Positions 35,651 through 44,970 of a stretch of DNA of 64,000 bases are shown piece after piece. Positions within the stretch are counted from its first letter, which is position 1. Each line of letters starts with the position of its first letter. The stretch is from Sporosarcina globispora (GTDB lineage Bacteria; Bacillota; Bacilli; Bacillales; Cytobacillaceae), in the NCBI RefSeq assembly GCF_001274725.1, contig NZ_LGUF01000007.1:5029655-5093654 (forward strand), in the 5' to 3' direction. Under the pieces are notes generated by a model. It searched no databases. It was given only the letters and a program-made list of their open reading frames with translations, and had not been told where the DNA came from. Position numbers and translations under genes: made by a program.

Positions 35651-37033
35651 TTAATCTTTTAATACTAGTAGTGAACAGCACTCCACGTGCGCCGTCTGCG
35701 GAAACATGTCCACAGGCTGTATTCCGCTCACTTTGTATTTGGAGCTAAGAACAGAAATATCCTTTGCCAATGTTGATGGGTTGCATGAGACGTAAACAAC
35801 TTTCTTCGGCTGGACTTTTAATATTGTCTTTAACAGCTGCTGATCCAGTCCTGTTCTTGGCGGATCAACGATAATGACATCGGGCTTCCAGCCTTCTTTT
35901 GTCCACTTTGGCAGCCATTCTTCAGCTTTGCCGACAACATATTGAGCATGTTTTATGCCATGACGGGCAGCATTTTTCTTTGCATCTTCAATGGACTCCC
36001 TGATAATATCCATACCCCTGATTTCCGCTGCCTGATCCGCTACCCATAAACCGATCGTGCCAACCCCGCAGTATGCGTCAGCTACTTTTTCCTTACCGGT
36101 TAAAGCCGCTGCTCTTTTGACTTCATTATAAAGCTTGACGGTCTGTTCAGGGTTCAGCTGGAAAAATGTTCTGGCAGATAGTTCAAACTGCAAATCTCCA
36201 AGCGTTTCCTGGATAAAATCGCTTCCGGCAAGATTCATGGTTTCCTGCCCGAAAATCAGGGAGGTTTTTTCGCCATTCACATTTTGGATGATTGACTTTA
36301 CTTCAGGCAGTTCGCTTTTGATTTTTTCAATAATGATATCCTTCTTTGGAAGTTCTTTTTGAGCTGTAATCAGTACAACCTGAAGCTCCCCTGTCTGGAT
36401 CCCCACCCTGGCAACGATTGTTCTAACGATGCCTTTTCGGCTTCTTTCATTATAGATTGGGATTCTCAAGTCCTGGAGAATTCGTTTCACTGTTTCTGTC
36501 GCCTTTGTTGTTTGCGGATGCTGTACCGCACAGTGCTCTATATTGATGAGGCGATGCGAATTCATGCCGTATAATCCGGCAAGCACCTTCCCGTCTTTTT
36601 GGCCAACCTGGAACTGGCTTTTATTCCTGTAGCTCCATGGATCTTCCATTCCTTTGGTATCTTTGATATTCAGCTTCTCAGGATTCAGCTTTGTATGGCG
36701 CTCTAAAGCTTGAATAATGATATCCCGTTTCTCCTTCAGCTGCTGGTCATAGCGGAGATGCTGCAGCTGGCAGCCCCCGCACTCATGATATACCGGGCAT
36801 GGCGGCTGGACACGGAACTCGGATTTTTTGCGGATTTTCTTTATTTTTGCCTCAGCAAATTTTGGATTTACCTTTGTTGCTTCTGCTGTAATTTCCTCGC
36901 CAGGCAGTGCTCCTGGAACAAATACGACCTGCCTTTTAAAATAACCCACACCTTCGCCATTGATGCCAAGCCTTTTGATTGTCAGCGGGAAAGTTTGCTT
37001 TAGTTTTAATTTAGCTGTTTGTTCTTGTTTCAT
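35651..37033 (-). CDS. rlmD: 23S rRNA (uracil-5-)-methyltransferase, RlmD/RlmCD type
   Basis: 460 residues. An N-terminal TRAM domain ([32 protein letters not shown]) is followed by a four-cysteine iron-sulfur site ([15 protein letters not shown] and a later Cys), the SAM fold [13 protein letters not shown], the catalytic DPPRTGL and [12 protein letters not shown] with nucleophilic Cys. This is the TrmA/RumA-type m5U methyltransferase. Its place next to the alkA-type glycosylase equals B. subtilis yfjO-yfjP. Which uridine(s) it modifies (m5U747, m5U1939 or both) cannot be told. Confidence 0.93.
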   Translation of the reverse strand: MKQEQTAKLKLKQTFPLTIKRLGINGEGVGYFKRQVVFVPGALPGEEITAEATKVNPKFAEAKIKKIRKKSEFRVQPPCPVYHECGGCQLQHLRYDQQLKEKRDIIIQALERHTKLNPEKLNIKDTKGMEDPWSYRNKSQFQVGQKDGKVLAGLYGMNSHRLINIEHCAVQHPQTTKATETVKRILQDLRIPIYNERSRKGIVRTIVARVGIQTGELQVVLITAQKELPKKDIIIEKIKSELPEVKSIIQNVNGEKTSLIFGQETMNLAGSDFIQETLGDLQFELSARTFFQLNPEQTVKLYNEVKRAAALTGKEKVADAYCGVGTIGLWVADQAAEIRGMDIIRESIEDAKKNAARHGIKHAQYVVGKAEEWLPKWTKEGWKPDVIIVDPPRTGLDQQLLKTILKVQPKKVVYVSCNPSTLAKDISVLSSKYKVSGIQPVDMFPQTAHVECCSLLVLKD

Positions 37034-37052
37034 GGTGCCTCATCACTCCAAA

Positions 37053-37934
37053 TTACTCGATACTCCTCCACAAATAAAGAGAAGCATAGCTCAAATAAGG
37101 ATCCCAGCTCTTCGAGAATGTCTCCATTTCCTCAAGAGTTGGTTTCGCTTCTAATTTATATAGTTTTTTCAAGGCATTCTGGATGCCAATGTCTGCAGCT
37201 GGAAAAAGATTTGGCCGGCCAAGTCCGAACATTAAAAAGTTCTGAACAGTCCAGGGACCGACACCGCGTAATTTGATAAGTTTATCATAAATTTCTTCAT
37301 CTGAAAGGTTTTTAAGCTCGTCAAAGTTTAATTTTCCCGCAGCTGTTTCTTTTGCGATGCCTATTACATATTCAGCCTTTCGACCGCTGAACTGCAGCTC
37401 TCTTAATTCATCCACTTTCAGTTCTGCAACCTTTTCCGGAAGCGGATAAAACCACACACCATCCTTTTCGAATCCAAATGTTTTCACAAACCGTTCTGTT
37501 AATGTGTGCGCAAAAGCAAGATTGAGCTGCTGGTGAATAATGCATTTCAATATACAGCCATACGGATCAAAGTCGAGAACGATTGGAGTACCATAATGAG
37601 CATCGAAAATCGGCTTTAATTCTGTGTTTTGAAAATGCATGTGGATTGTTTCAAGCGGCAGATGCCATTGAAAAATATCCGATAAGCGTACAGCTGCTTT
37701 TTCTTTAAGGGGGCCATCCGTTCCGAAAATAAAAAACTCCGGCTTATCAGTCGTACCGATTGCCTTTACTTCTGCTACAACCGGATGATGGTTAAGCAGC
37801 ATTGGAACCTTCACAGAACGGTTCTCTATATCAACCTGATTAAGAGGATCATTCGAAAGCCTGTCCAGAACAAGGTCAAAATTATAAGGTCCTTCTACAT
37901 GTATCTTTTCCAAGAAGAATCCGTCCTTTATCAT
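37053..37934 (-). CDS. DNA-3-methyladenine glycosylase II (AlkA/YfjP type)
   Basis: 293 residues. The C-terminal half is an HhH-GPD DNA glycosylase: helix-hairpin-helix KLIKLRGVGPWTVQNFLMFGLG followed by FPAADIGIQNAL with the catalytic aspartate. The N-terminal AlkA-like domain precedes it (PYNFDLVLDRLSNDPLNQV). It excises alkylated purines from DNA. The gene starts upstream of the RlmD-type gene with a 19-base gap, so the two are co-transcribed, as in the B. subtilis yfj region. Confidence 0.93.
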   Translation of the reverse strand: MIKDGFFLEKIHVEGPYNFDLVLDRLSNDPLNQVDIENRSVKVPMLLNHHPVVAEVKAIGTTDKPEFFIFGTDGPLKEKAAVRLSDIFQWHLPLETIHMHFQNTELKPIFDAHYGTPIVLDFDPYGCILKCIIHQQLNLAFAHTLTERFVKTFGFEKDGVWFYPLPEKVAELKVDELRELQFSGRKAEYVIGIAKETAAGKLNFDELKNLSDEEIYDKLIKLRGVGPWTVQNFLMFGLGRPNLFPAADIGIQNALKKLYKLEAKPTLEEMETFSKSWDPYLSYASLYLWRSIE

Positions 37935-38052
37935 TTTCCCCGATTATAGCATTTTTTAAGGAAGTTTTACTAAATACGATGTTAAAAATAGCAAGAAACC
38001 CGAAGAATAGGTATCTCCGGGTCTTTGATCAAGAAAAATTTCCTTGGTTGTT

Positions 38053-38167
38053 CAAGTTAACGGTCAGAATTTCATGTTATCGGTCTGTTTTCAAATATAT
38101 CGGTCACTTTTGGAAGTTTATCGGTTAAATTTTCGATTTATCGGTCACTTGTTGATATACCGGGCTT
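38053..38167. repeat. phased array of six TATCGGTC-core repeats
   Basis: The core CGGT recurs at 38061, 38081, 38101, 38122, 38142 and (as CGGG) 38161, that is every 19-21 bases. Most copies read TATCGGTC (TAACGGTC, TATCGGTT and TACCGGGC are variants); the bases between are T-rich and not conserved. The array fills the space between the glycosylase gene and pdaA. It is too short and irregular for CRISPR. Confidence 0.88.
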
Positions 38168-38184
38168 TTTAATCCTTCAGAAAT

Positions 38185-38976
38185 TCAGTATAACATCCGC
38201 TCTTCAATCGCCTGCTCCCATGTCAAGTCGTCAAGGCTCTTAAAGGTATACCCGCGCTTTTTTAAATCCTGTATAGCTTTTTCGAGAGCATCGGCATTGT
38301 CCTTTGAGACAGTATGAAGAAGAAGGATGCAGCCTGGATGGATCTGGCGCATAATATTGTCGTAAGAATACTGCCAGCCTTTTTGCCTGTCTGTGTTCCA
38401 GTCGACAAAAGCCAGTGACCAGAATACGTGAGTGTAGCCTTCCTTTTTAGCTAGAGCCAGAGTCCTTTCGCTGAATATTCCGCGCGGCGGGCGCAAATAA
38501 GCCATATGCTTAACACCTGTGAGCTTTTCAGTTTCAGCACGGACCATTTCGAGTTCTTTTACAAACTTTTCATCGCTGATTCTGGTCATATCGGGGTGGT
38601 GCCAGGAATGATTGCCTATGATATGCTCTTCAGCCGCCATCCTCTTTACGAGATCTGGTGCACTTTTTAAATAATGACCTGTTATAAAAAAAGCTGCAGG
38701 GACATTTTCTTTTTTCAGAACGTCCAAGATCTGTCCTGTATAGCCGTTTTCATATCCATTATCGAATGTTAAATAAATCTCCTTCTTGCTTGTATCGCCT
38801 TTATAATAAGACCCATGTCTTTCAAGAAGTGAGTCAAGCGGCTTTCCTGCTTCGGCAGGCACCTCATTTTTGGCTTTTTTAAATCCCCAATGAACCGGTG
38901 AATTGCCGTAGTTCGCATAAGCTGTTCCGGAAAAAAACAGAATAAAAACACTCAGGAAAATACTTATTTTTTTCAT
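38185..38976 (-). CDS. pdaA: polysaccharide deacetylase PdaA (spore cortex delta-lactam)
   Basis: 263 residues with an N-terminal secretion signal (hydrophobic residues 4-21, cleavage near AYA). The NodB homology domain shows TFDNGYENGYT (Asp motif), HIIGNHSWHHPDM (metal His motif), LRPPRGIFSE, and ILLLHTVSKDNA. The N-terminal SPVHWGFKKAKNEVPAEAG is typical of PdaA, which makes muramic delta-lactam in spore cortex. It sits at the position of B. subtilis yfjS (pdaA). This is one of the signs that the organism sporulates. Confidence 0.93.
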   Translation of the reverse strand: MKKISIFLSVFILFFSGTAYANYGNSPVHWGFKKAKNEVPAEAGKPLDSLLERHGSYYKGDTSKKEIYLTFDNGYENGYTGQILDVLKKENVPAAFFITGHYLKSAPDLVKRMAAEEHIIGNHSWHHPDMTRISDEKFVKELEMVRAETEKLTGVKHMAYLRPPRGIFSERTLALAKKEGYTHVFWSLAFVDWNTDRQKGWQYSYDNIMRQIHPGCILLLHTVSKDNADALEKAIQDLKKRGYTFKSLDDLTWEQAIEERMLY

Positions 38977-39057
38977 CTGAGCTCCTCCAATATTTTTTTC
39001 TTAGTGTTTGTGAATGAAATAAAAACATTCGCAGGGCTTGCTGGCAAAAATGCACAA

Positions 39058-39088
39058 AAGAAAAGAGAGACCGCTGACAGTCTCTCCT
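39058..39088 (-). terminator. terminator of the fumarase gene
   Basis: GAGAGAC (minus strand) pairs with GTCTCTC across an 8-base loop, followed by TTTTCTTTT. Confidence 0.92.
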
Positions 39089-39099
39089 GTACAAAAATA

Positions 39100-40653
39100 T
39101 TAAAATACACGCTCTTTGAATTCAGCCAGTTTCTCAAGTGAAGATTTATCTACATCTTTATGAAGGCTGTTGCCGTGGGAATCCATCGTGACAACTGCAG
39201 TAAAGCCTTCAACCTTCAAATGCCACATGGCTTCCGGAATACCGAATTCCATTAGGTCCACGCCTTCAACTGACTTAATGCAGTCAGCATAATATTGTGC
39301 AGCACCGCCGATTGCGTTTAAGTAAACGCCGCCATGCTCCTCAAGCGCTGCCAATGTTTTCGGCCCCATTCCGCCTTTTCCGATAACGGCACGGATGCCG
39401 AACTTTTTCATGATATCGCCCTGATAAGGCTCCTCACGAATACTTGTAGTCGGGCCGGCAGCTTTTACATGCCACTTGCCTTCTTCATCTTTCATCATTA
39501 CCGGGCCGCAATGGTAAATAACCTGTCCATTAAGATCCACAGGTGCATCATGATCCATTAAATGGTGGTGGATGGCGTCACGTCCAGTGTACATCATACC
39601 GTTGATTTGTACGACATCACCTACCTTAAGACTGCGGATCTGTTCTTCTGTAATCGGTGCCTGTAATGTTACGATATCGGTTTGTTCAGCTGTTTCTGCT
39701 ACTGCCGCTGTCTCAAGTTCAGCTTCAGATGCACCAAAGTCGATGTGCTCGCCCTCCTGATACATCCATTCATTAATTTCGCCTGTTTCCATACTGATCG
39801 CAACTCCCAGGCGGCGGAATGCCCAGCAATTATAGGCAACAGATACGAAAAAGCTTGCAGGAATACGGTTCATTACCCCAACTTTACAGCCTAGAAGCGT
39901 TGTCTCACCACCGAAGCCCATTGTGCCGATGCCTAGCTCATTTGCATTTTCCATCACATAGTCTTCCAGCTTGCGGAGATCTTCATTAGGATTCACATCA
40001 TCTACAGAACGGAATAACTGCTCTTTAGCAAGGTCATAGCCGGAAGAGCGGTCTCCTCCGATGCCAACACCGATGAAGCCTGCGCTGCAGCCCTGTCCCT
40101 GCGCCTGATATACAGAATGCATGATGCATTTGCGGATGCCATCCAAATCGCGGCCGGCACGGCCAAGTTCTTCAAGTTCACAAGGAAGGCTGTATTGAAC
40201 ATTTTTATTTTCACAGCCGCCGCCTTTTAGAATCAAGCGTGCGTCAATATAATCTTTTTCCCATTGTTCAAATTTAATTACAGGTGTTCCGAAGCCCAGA
40301 TTGTCTCCGCTGTTAGAACCAGTTAAGGAATCAACAGAGTTCGGGCGAAGCTTTCCGTCCTTTGTTGCCTGGGCGATTGCGTTTTTGATCGCTTCCTTCA
40401 TCACCAGCTGGTTAGCGCCGACGGGTGTCTTAATTTTGAACGTTGGCAAGCCAGTATCCTGGCAAATTGGCGACACTTTATCATCAGCCATTTTAATATT
40501 ATTCGTAATGGTATCTAAACTCATCGCAGCTCTCGTGCCAGCATTTTCTCTTTCTTTCGCTGATTTAATCGCACGGCGCACATCACGCGGAAGATTAGTG
40601 GATGTCTCAATAATCAGCTGATACATGCTTTCCTGAAACTTGTCGATATTCAT
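39100..40653 (-). CDS. fumA: class I fumarate hydratase (iron-sulfur)
   Basis: 517 residues with both halves of class I fumarase. The N-terminal catalytic part has VSPICQDTGLPTFKI, SNSGDNLGFGTPV, LKGGGCENKN and GFIGVGIGGDRSSGYDLAKEQLF with cluster cysteines; the C-terminal part has LQAPITEEQIRSLKVGDVVQINGMMYTGRDAIHH and KAAGPTTSIREEPYQG. It interconverts fumarate and malate using a 4Fe-4S cluster. The start at 40653 has GGAAGGGGA at 8 bases. A full cre match lies upstream, suggesting carbon-source control. Class I enzymes are oxygen-labile, and many Bacillus rely on the class II FumC. Confidence 0.92.
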   Translation of the reverse strand: MNIDKFQESMYQLIIETSTNLPRDVRRAIKSAKERENAGTRAAMSLDTITNNIKMADDKVSPICQDTGLPTFKIKTPVGANQLVMKEAIKNAIAQATKDGKLRPNSVDSLTGSNSGDNLGFGTPVIKFEQWEKDYIDARLILKGGGCENKNVQYSLPCELEELGRAGRDLDGIRKCIMHSVYQAQGQGCSAGFIGVGIGGDRSSGYDLAKEQLFRSVDDVNPNEDLRKLEDYVMENANELGIGTMGFGGETTLLGCKVGVMNRIPASFFVSVAYNCWAFRRLGVAISMETGEINEWMYQEGEHIDFGASEAELETAAVAETAEQTDIVTLQAPITEEQIRSLKVGDVVQINGMMYTGRDAIHHHLMDHDAPVDLNGQVIYHCGPVMMKDEEGKWHVKAAGPTTSIREEPYQGDIMKKFGIRAVIGKGGMGPKTLAALEEHGGVYLNAIGGAAQYYADCIKSVEGVDLMEFGIPEAMWHLKVEGFTAVVTMDSHGNSLHKDVDKSSLEKLAEFKERVF

Positions 40654-40728
40654 TGCTTTAGTCCCCTTCCCTTTGCTCCCTATATAGCTCATATCTATTA
40701 TGAAAATTACAATTATTAATCGTCTACC

Positions 40729-40780
40729 ATTATACTCCTATCTGAAATGTATTTAAAGACAAAGGTTGCAATCGTTTACA
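40729..40780 (-). promoter_or_regulatory. fumarase promoter region with a full cre match
   Basis: TTGCAATCGTTTACA (40766-40780) fits every fixed position of the cre consensus WTGNAANCGNWNNCW. A TATAAT (40729-40734) lies downstream in the fumarase direction, with only a weak TTTAAA as -35. The cre is centred about 50 bases before the expected start, as at CcpA-activated promoters. Confidence 0.65.
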
Positions 40781-40823
40781 GGATAAAAGAGGAATTTTTC
40801 ACAAAAAGAAAGAAGCACTTTCC

Positions 40824-40850
40824 ATAAAAAAAGAGCCCTCAGGCTCCGGT
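40824..40850 (-). terminator. terminator of the SE1561-family gene
   Basis: GAGCC and GGCTC arms with a 4-base loop, followed by T7 on the minus strand. Confidence 0.8.
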
Positions 40851-40851
40851 T

Positions 40852-41034
40852 TTAATCGCGGTTATTAAATTCACGGCATTTAGATTCGAGATCATCGATC
40901 ATAGCAATTAAACGGTCGATGTCTTCAAGTTCTGTGTCTTCCGGCTCAATAGCTTCCAGTACGTCCAGGAACATATTTAAGCGCTGTTTCAAAAAGGTAA
41001 CCTGTGAATTTTTATCTTGAATCGGACTGCCCAA
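40852..41034 (-). CDS. SE1561-family small protein (YfjT-like)
   Basis: 60 residues, TTG start with AAAGGAGAG in the right place. QVTFLKQRLNMFLDVLEAIEPEDTELEDIDRLIAMIDDLE is the family core: an acidic, two-helix, coiled-coil-like protein. It occupies the place of B. subtilis yfjT between pdaA and yfkAB. Function unknown. Confidence 0.85.
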   Translation of the reverse strand: MGSPIQDKNSQVTFLKQRLNMFLDVLEAIEPEDTELEDIDRLIAMIDDLESKCREFNNRD

Positions 41035-41153
41035 AACGTTCTCTCCTTTCGTCTCGATTACATCCTACATGAAAAACGGCTTTTCGGCAAATGCCCTATG
41101 TATTTAATATGCCCTTGGATTTCACTGCTCAATATACTCATCAATAAAAATTA

Positions 41154-41177
41154 AGCTGACGCCAATCGGCATCAGCT
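41154..41177 (-). terminator. terminator overlapping the ggt stop codon
   Basis: Ten-base arms AGCTGATGCC and GGCGTCAGCT on the minus strand (one G-T pair allowed), followed by TTAATTTTTATT; the first arm lies in the last codons of ggt. Confidence 0.9.
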
Positions 41178-42878
41178 TTTAATTTGGTCTGCTGTTATTC
41201 CGGCTGCCTTTCCTTCACGACTGGAGTCTGCTGCCCCATATAGCCGGCCTTTTTCATTGTCAATCTGAATGGCCTGAACATTTCCGATTCTGCTCGGTGC
41301 ATCTCCAAATTCAAATCCTCTTGACTCCATTTCACCTTTGGATTCCATGCTTATTCCAGGCTCCCATTCAATGAGCGGGCCTGTGGTGGCAAAGATTCTA
41401 GGCTCTTCAATGGCTTCCTTTAAATTCATTTTATGATCAATAATATTCACGATCGTCTGAAAAACCGACCCAATGATTGTCGGTCCGCCTGGAGAACCCA
41501 GCGTCAGGACTGGCTGGCCATTCTTAAAAAGTATCGTAGGGCTTTTGCAGCTGACAGGCCTTTTGTCCGGATTTGGTTCATTGATTCCGCCAGGGTTGGC
41601 ATCAAAGTCTGTAAGCTCATTATTTAATAAAAATCCGTAGCCTTTAACCATAATCCCCGATCCAAATGGATGCTCAACGGTTGATGTACATGCGGCAATA
41701 TTCCCCCATTGGTCGACAACCGTGAAATGGGTAGTTTCACTCTTCTCCAAATCATCCGGCTGGCGGATAATCTGATTTGGTTCGCCTTCTTGATAATTCC
41801 ATGGGTTACCAAAATCTATCGCATCATTTCTTCTTTCAAAATTAATTGCTTTTACCCTTTCAGCAATATAATCATCATGAAGCAGGCCTACAATAGGAAG
41901 ATCCGAAAATTCGGGATCACCTGAATAGGCAACTTTGTCAGCAAAAGCCAATCGCATGGCTTCGGTGATCAGATAGGATTTTTCCCAGGACTTTGCGTCA
42001 TATTGGCTTAAATCAAACTTCTCCAGCATTTTTAGAATTTGGATGACTGTTACACCGCCAGCACTGGGAGGAGCCGATGAAGCGATCTTGTAGCCTTTAT
42101 ACTCTCCCCAAATAGGCTCATCAATGGTTAGCCGGTAATTCTTCAGGTCCTCAAGCGTCATAAAGCCGCCTTCTTGTGTTAATGTTTCTACAATGGCTTC
42201 AGCAATCTCCCCTTCATAGAATGAGGCTATTCCTTCTTTCTGCAAAATCCTAAATGTCTTAGCTAAATGATCCTTGACTAATCTGTCACCTTCCTTAAGG
42301 GATTTGCCTTCCGGAAAATAAAAAGCTTTGGCTTCCTCACCAAGCCTGTAATGAAATTTCTGGAGAGCTTCCTCCATCACCCAGTTCACTTCCACACCGC
42401 TCTTTGCAGCTTCTATTGCCGGCTGAATCAGATCGGCTATTGGCCTGGAACCGTGTTCCTTAAGAGCTGTATCAAAAGCTTTTAAGATTCCCGGAATGCC
42501 CACCGCTGTTCCATGAGTGGAGCGTTTACGGAAGTCAATTACCTCCACATTGTCATCCAGGAACATTTCCGGATGCACTCCTTTTGGCGCCCTTGTATGG
42601 CCATCATATATTTTTACGTCTTTCTTTTTATTGTCGTATACCATTAAAAAACCGCTGCCGCCAATGCCTGTCATCATAGGCTCTACCACATTTAAAGCAA
42701 ATTGGATGGCTGCTGCAGCATCTACTGCATTACCGCCTTCCCGCAGTATTTTTTCGCCAATATCTGTAGCAGCTGAATGAGGACTTACCACCATCCCTGC
42801 AGTCCCAACAGCTGTTTCTCTTTCATGAGACTGTTTTTCCATATCCTTTGACAATGATTTACCTCGTCTATAGCCCAT
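41172..42878 (-). CDS. ggt: gamma-glutamyltransferase, intracellular YwrD-like
   Basis: 568 residues. The autoprocessing site is in LEKSETTHFTVVDQWGNIAACT, where the second Thr becomes the nucleophile of the small subunit; GGSGFLMVYDN, LGSPGGPTIIGSVFQTI and RPVSCKSPTI are further signatures. No signal peptide is present, so this is the cytoplasmic YwrD type rather than the secreted Ggt. It transfers or hydrolyses gamma-glutamyl groups such as those of poly-gamma-glutamate fragments or gamma-glutamyl peptides. GGAGG stands 8 bases before the ATG at 42878. Confidence 0.92.
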   Translation of the reverse strand: MGYRRGKSLSKDMEKQSHERETAVGTAGMVVSPHSAATDIGEKILREGGNAVDAAAAIQFALNVVEPMMTGIGGSGFLMVYDNKKKDVKIYDGHTRAPKGVHPEMFLDDNVEVIDFRKRSTHGTAVGIPGILKAFDTALKEHGSRPIADLIQPAIEAAKSGVEVNWVMEEALQKFHYRLGEEAKAFYFPEGKSLKEGDRLVKDHLAKTFRILQKEGIASFYEGEIAEAIVETLTQEGGFMTLEDLKNYRLTIDEPIWGEYKGYKIASSAPPSAGGVTVIQILKMLEKFDLSQYDAKSWEKSYLITEAMRLAFADKVAYSGDPEFSDLPIVGLLHDDYIAERVKAINFERRNDAIDFGNPWNYQEGEPNQIIRQPDDLEKSETTHFTVVDQWGNIAACTSTVEHPFGSGIMVKGYGFLLNNELTDFDANPGGINEPNPDKRPVSCKSPTILFKNGQPVLTLGSPGGPTIIGSVFQTIVNIIDHKMNLKEAIEEPRIFATTGPLIEWEPGISMESKGEMESRGFEFGDAPSRIGNVQAIQIDNEKGRLYGAADSSREGKAAGITADQIKS

Positions 42879-42973
42879 AAATGTAACCTCCAAAAAGTGT
42901 CCTTTACTTATAAATAAGGGTTACCCCCTCCGTGTATATATAAAACAACCATCATTAGGAAAAAGAACCAATT

Positions 42974-43003
42974 AAAAATCCTCCACTCATAAGAGCAGAG
43001 GAA
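42974..43003 (-). terminator. terminator of the YtxH-like gene
   Basis: TCCTC-TG-CTC pairs with GAG-TG-GAGGA around TTAT, followed by five T on the minus strand. Confidence 0.85.
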
Positions 43004-43019
43004 ATTTTATATTATTTAA

Positions 43020-43655
43020 TTAAAGGTTTTTGCTGTTCTCTTGCGTATCTGGACTGTAGGTAATTGCGCTTTCGTCACGTTCAACCGGAAAAGCAGTTTC
43101 TGAACTATTCATTGAACTTGTTGTCTGATAGTTTGAGCCAGAGGAATTTCCGCCGTTTTCAACAGGGCTTTCCATTAGTTCTGAACCTGCATCTTTTACT
43201 TTTGAACCGATATCAGCCAGCTCACTTTTCGCTTCCTTTGCTGTTGACATGGCATCATTAGACACTTCTTTTACCATATCCATGTTGCCGAAAACATCAT
43301 CATTTACACGCTGGTATAAACTCTGGGCGTCTTTAATGGCCTCTTTAAGAGTATTTGAAGCACTCTTAAACTGGTTAATCATATTTTCCTTAACGTCACC
43401 CGGGTTTTCCCTCACTTCTGAAATGAGATTTGCAGAAGAGTCTTTAAGATCCATCGCTTTTGTTTTCACTTTTGTTCTAGTTGTGCTATCAAGCATAGCT
43501 AAAGCACCGCCGATAATACCCCCGATCACTATTCCTTTCATTAGCTTGCTGTTCTGTCCGTTATCGTGATCGTAGTTCGTGTTCATGTTATGTCCATAAT
43601 CTGATCTCAATGCTGTTGTTGTGTTTGCCGTATTATAAGTGTTATTCTGTTCCAT
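43020..43655 (-). CDS. YtxH-domain general-stress-type protein
   Basis: 211 residues. A hydrophilic Asn/Thr-rich start leads to one membrane-like helix GIVIGGIIGGALAMLDSTTRTKV at about residues 41-63, the YtxH motif. A long amphipathic helical region follows, and the tail is Ser/Asn-rich and disordered. Proteins of this group are induced by general stress in Bacillus, role unknown. A sigma-B-like promoter (43704-43728) lies upstream. A second, shorter YtxH protein is at 53841-54221. Confidence 0.85.
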   Translation of the reverse strand: MEQNNTYNTANTTTALRSDYGHNMNTNYDHDNGQNSKLMKGIVIGGIIGGALAMLDSTTRTKVKTKAMDLKDSSANLISEVRENPGDVKENMINQFKSASNTLKEAIKDAQSLYQRVNDDVFGNMDMVKEVSNDAMSTAKEAKSELADIGSKVKDAGSELMESPVENGGNSSGSNYQTTSSMNSSETAFPVERDESAITYSPDTQENSKNL

Positions 43656-43703
43656 GTTAAATCCTCCTCTTAATGAAAATGTTTCGTGTTTGTTATTGAA
43701 TTA

Positions 43704-43728
43704 ATTCCCGCAGGAGGAGAAAATAAAC
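43704..43728 (-). promoter_or_regulatory. sigma-B-like promoter of the YtxH gene
   Basis: On the minus strand GTTTAT (43723-43728), 13-base spacer, GGGAAT (43704-43709); the sigma-B consensus is GTTTAA-N13-15-GGGTAT. Confidence 0.6.
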
Positions 43729-43820
43729 GTTTTAATTTCATTTTTAGTCCAAACTATCGATTGACAAGGGATTCGAAAGATTAAATAATGACAAAGGACT
43801 TAGATTTAAAGGAGATACAT

Positions 43821-44936
43821 ATGAAAACACAACTTTTGCCAATTACTCCGGAAAATGATCCATGGGAAGCTTATACCGATATCGATCAGCACGGAAAAAT
43901 GGTACTTTCAAATATTGAATTCACAACGACCGTTTTATGCAATATGCGCTGTGAACACTGCGCTGTCGGCTATACACTTCAGCCCAAGGATCCTGATGCC
44001 CTTCCCATTGATTTATTGCTGAAAAGGCTGGATGAAATTCCTCTTTTAAAATCACTGAGCATAACGGGCGGAGAGCCGATGCTTTCAAAAAAATCGGTTA
44101 AAAATTATGTTGCGCCGCTGCTGCGTTATGCACACGATAGAGGGGTCAGAACCCAGATCAATTCAAATCTGACATTGGAGTTAACCTGTTATGAAGAGAT
44201 TATTCCTTATTTGGATGTCCTGCATATTTCTCATAACTGGGGAACTGAGGAGGATTTTACTGAAGGCGGCTTTGCGATGATGGAGCGAAAGCCGACAATA
44301 GAACAGCGTCAAAGGCTTTTTTACAGGATGATCGAAAACAGCAGAGAGCTCGTGAAAGCGGGGGTGATGGTTTCTGCTGAAACCATGCTAAACAAACGGA
44401 CATTGCCTTATCTTGAAAAAATTCATAAACAGATTACAGAGGAAATGAGCTGTCAGCGCCATGAGGTCCATCCAATGTATCCATCAGACTTCGCCTCATC
44501 ATTAGAAACTTTAACTCTTGAAGAAATGAGATCAGCCATCCATCATCTTCTGGATGTCCGGAATGAGGATACATGGATGCTGTTTGGCACCCTGCCTTTT
44601 TATGCCTGCAGCAGCAATAAAGAAGACCTGGATCTACTAAGAAGACTGCACTCTTCCAAAAATGTAACAGTCAGAAATGATCCTGATGGCAGATCGCGGC
44701 TTAATGTCAATATTTTTACCGGTGATGTCATTGTCACTGACTTTGGCGATACACCGCCGCTAGGGAACATCCAAACCGATCAGCTTGAAGATATTTATCA
44801 AAAGTGGTGCGGCACAAAACTCGCTGATTCTCTGAACTGTCATTGTGCGGCGGTTAGATGCCTTGGCCCTAACGTCCTTGTTAAGAACAGTTATTATAAA
44901 GAAACAAATTTTAAAACAAAACGCTCTAATATCTAA
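43821..44936 (+). CDS. yfkAB: YfkAB radical SAM / CxCxxxxC-motif protein
   Basis: 371 residues. The radical SAM site TTTVLCNMRCEHCAVG (CxxxCxxC) is followed by SITGGEPML and NSNLTLE. The C-terminal LNCHCAAVRCLGPN is the CxCxxxxC motif that names the family and can hold a second cluster. The start at 43821 has AAAGGAGA. Substrate unknown. In B. subtilis the same gene is split into yfkA and yfkB in some annotations; here it is one frame. Convergent with yfkD across a shared terminator. Confidence 0.92.
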   Translation: MKTQLLPITPENDPWEAYTDIDQHGKMVLSNIEFTTTVLCNMRCEHCAVGYTLQPKDPDALPIDLLLKRLDEIPLLKSLSITGGEPMLSKKSVKNYVAPLLRYAHDRGVRTQINSNLTLELTCYEEIIPYLDVLHISHNWGTEEDFTEGGFAMMERKPTIEQRQRLFYRMIENSRELVKAGVMVSAETMLNKRTLPYLEKIHKQITEEMSCQRHEVHPMYPSDFASSLETLTLEEMRSAIHHLLDVRNEDTWMLFGTLPFYACSSNKEDLDLLRRLHSSKNVTVRNDPDGRSRLNVNIFTGDVIVTDFGDTPPLGNIQTDQLEDIYQKWCGTKLADSLNCHCAAVRCLGPNVLVKNSYYKETNFKTKRSNI

Positions 44937-44942
44937 AGATTA

Positions 44943-44968
44943 AGCCAGCCCAAAACGGGGCTGGCTCT
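44943..44968. terminator. terminator between yfkAB and yfkD
   Basis: AGCCAGCCC (44943-44951) pairs with GGGCTGGCT (44958-44966); CTTCTT follows on the + strand. Confidence 0.88.
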
Positions 44969-44970
44969 TC

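Noticed and set aside
38053..38167. Possible CRISPR array
   Set aside because: The conserved unit is only about 8 bases and the step only 20, with no constant repeat of 23-40 bases and no cas genes.
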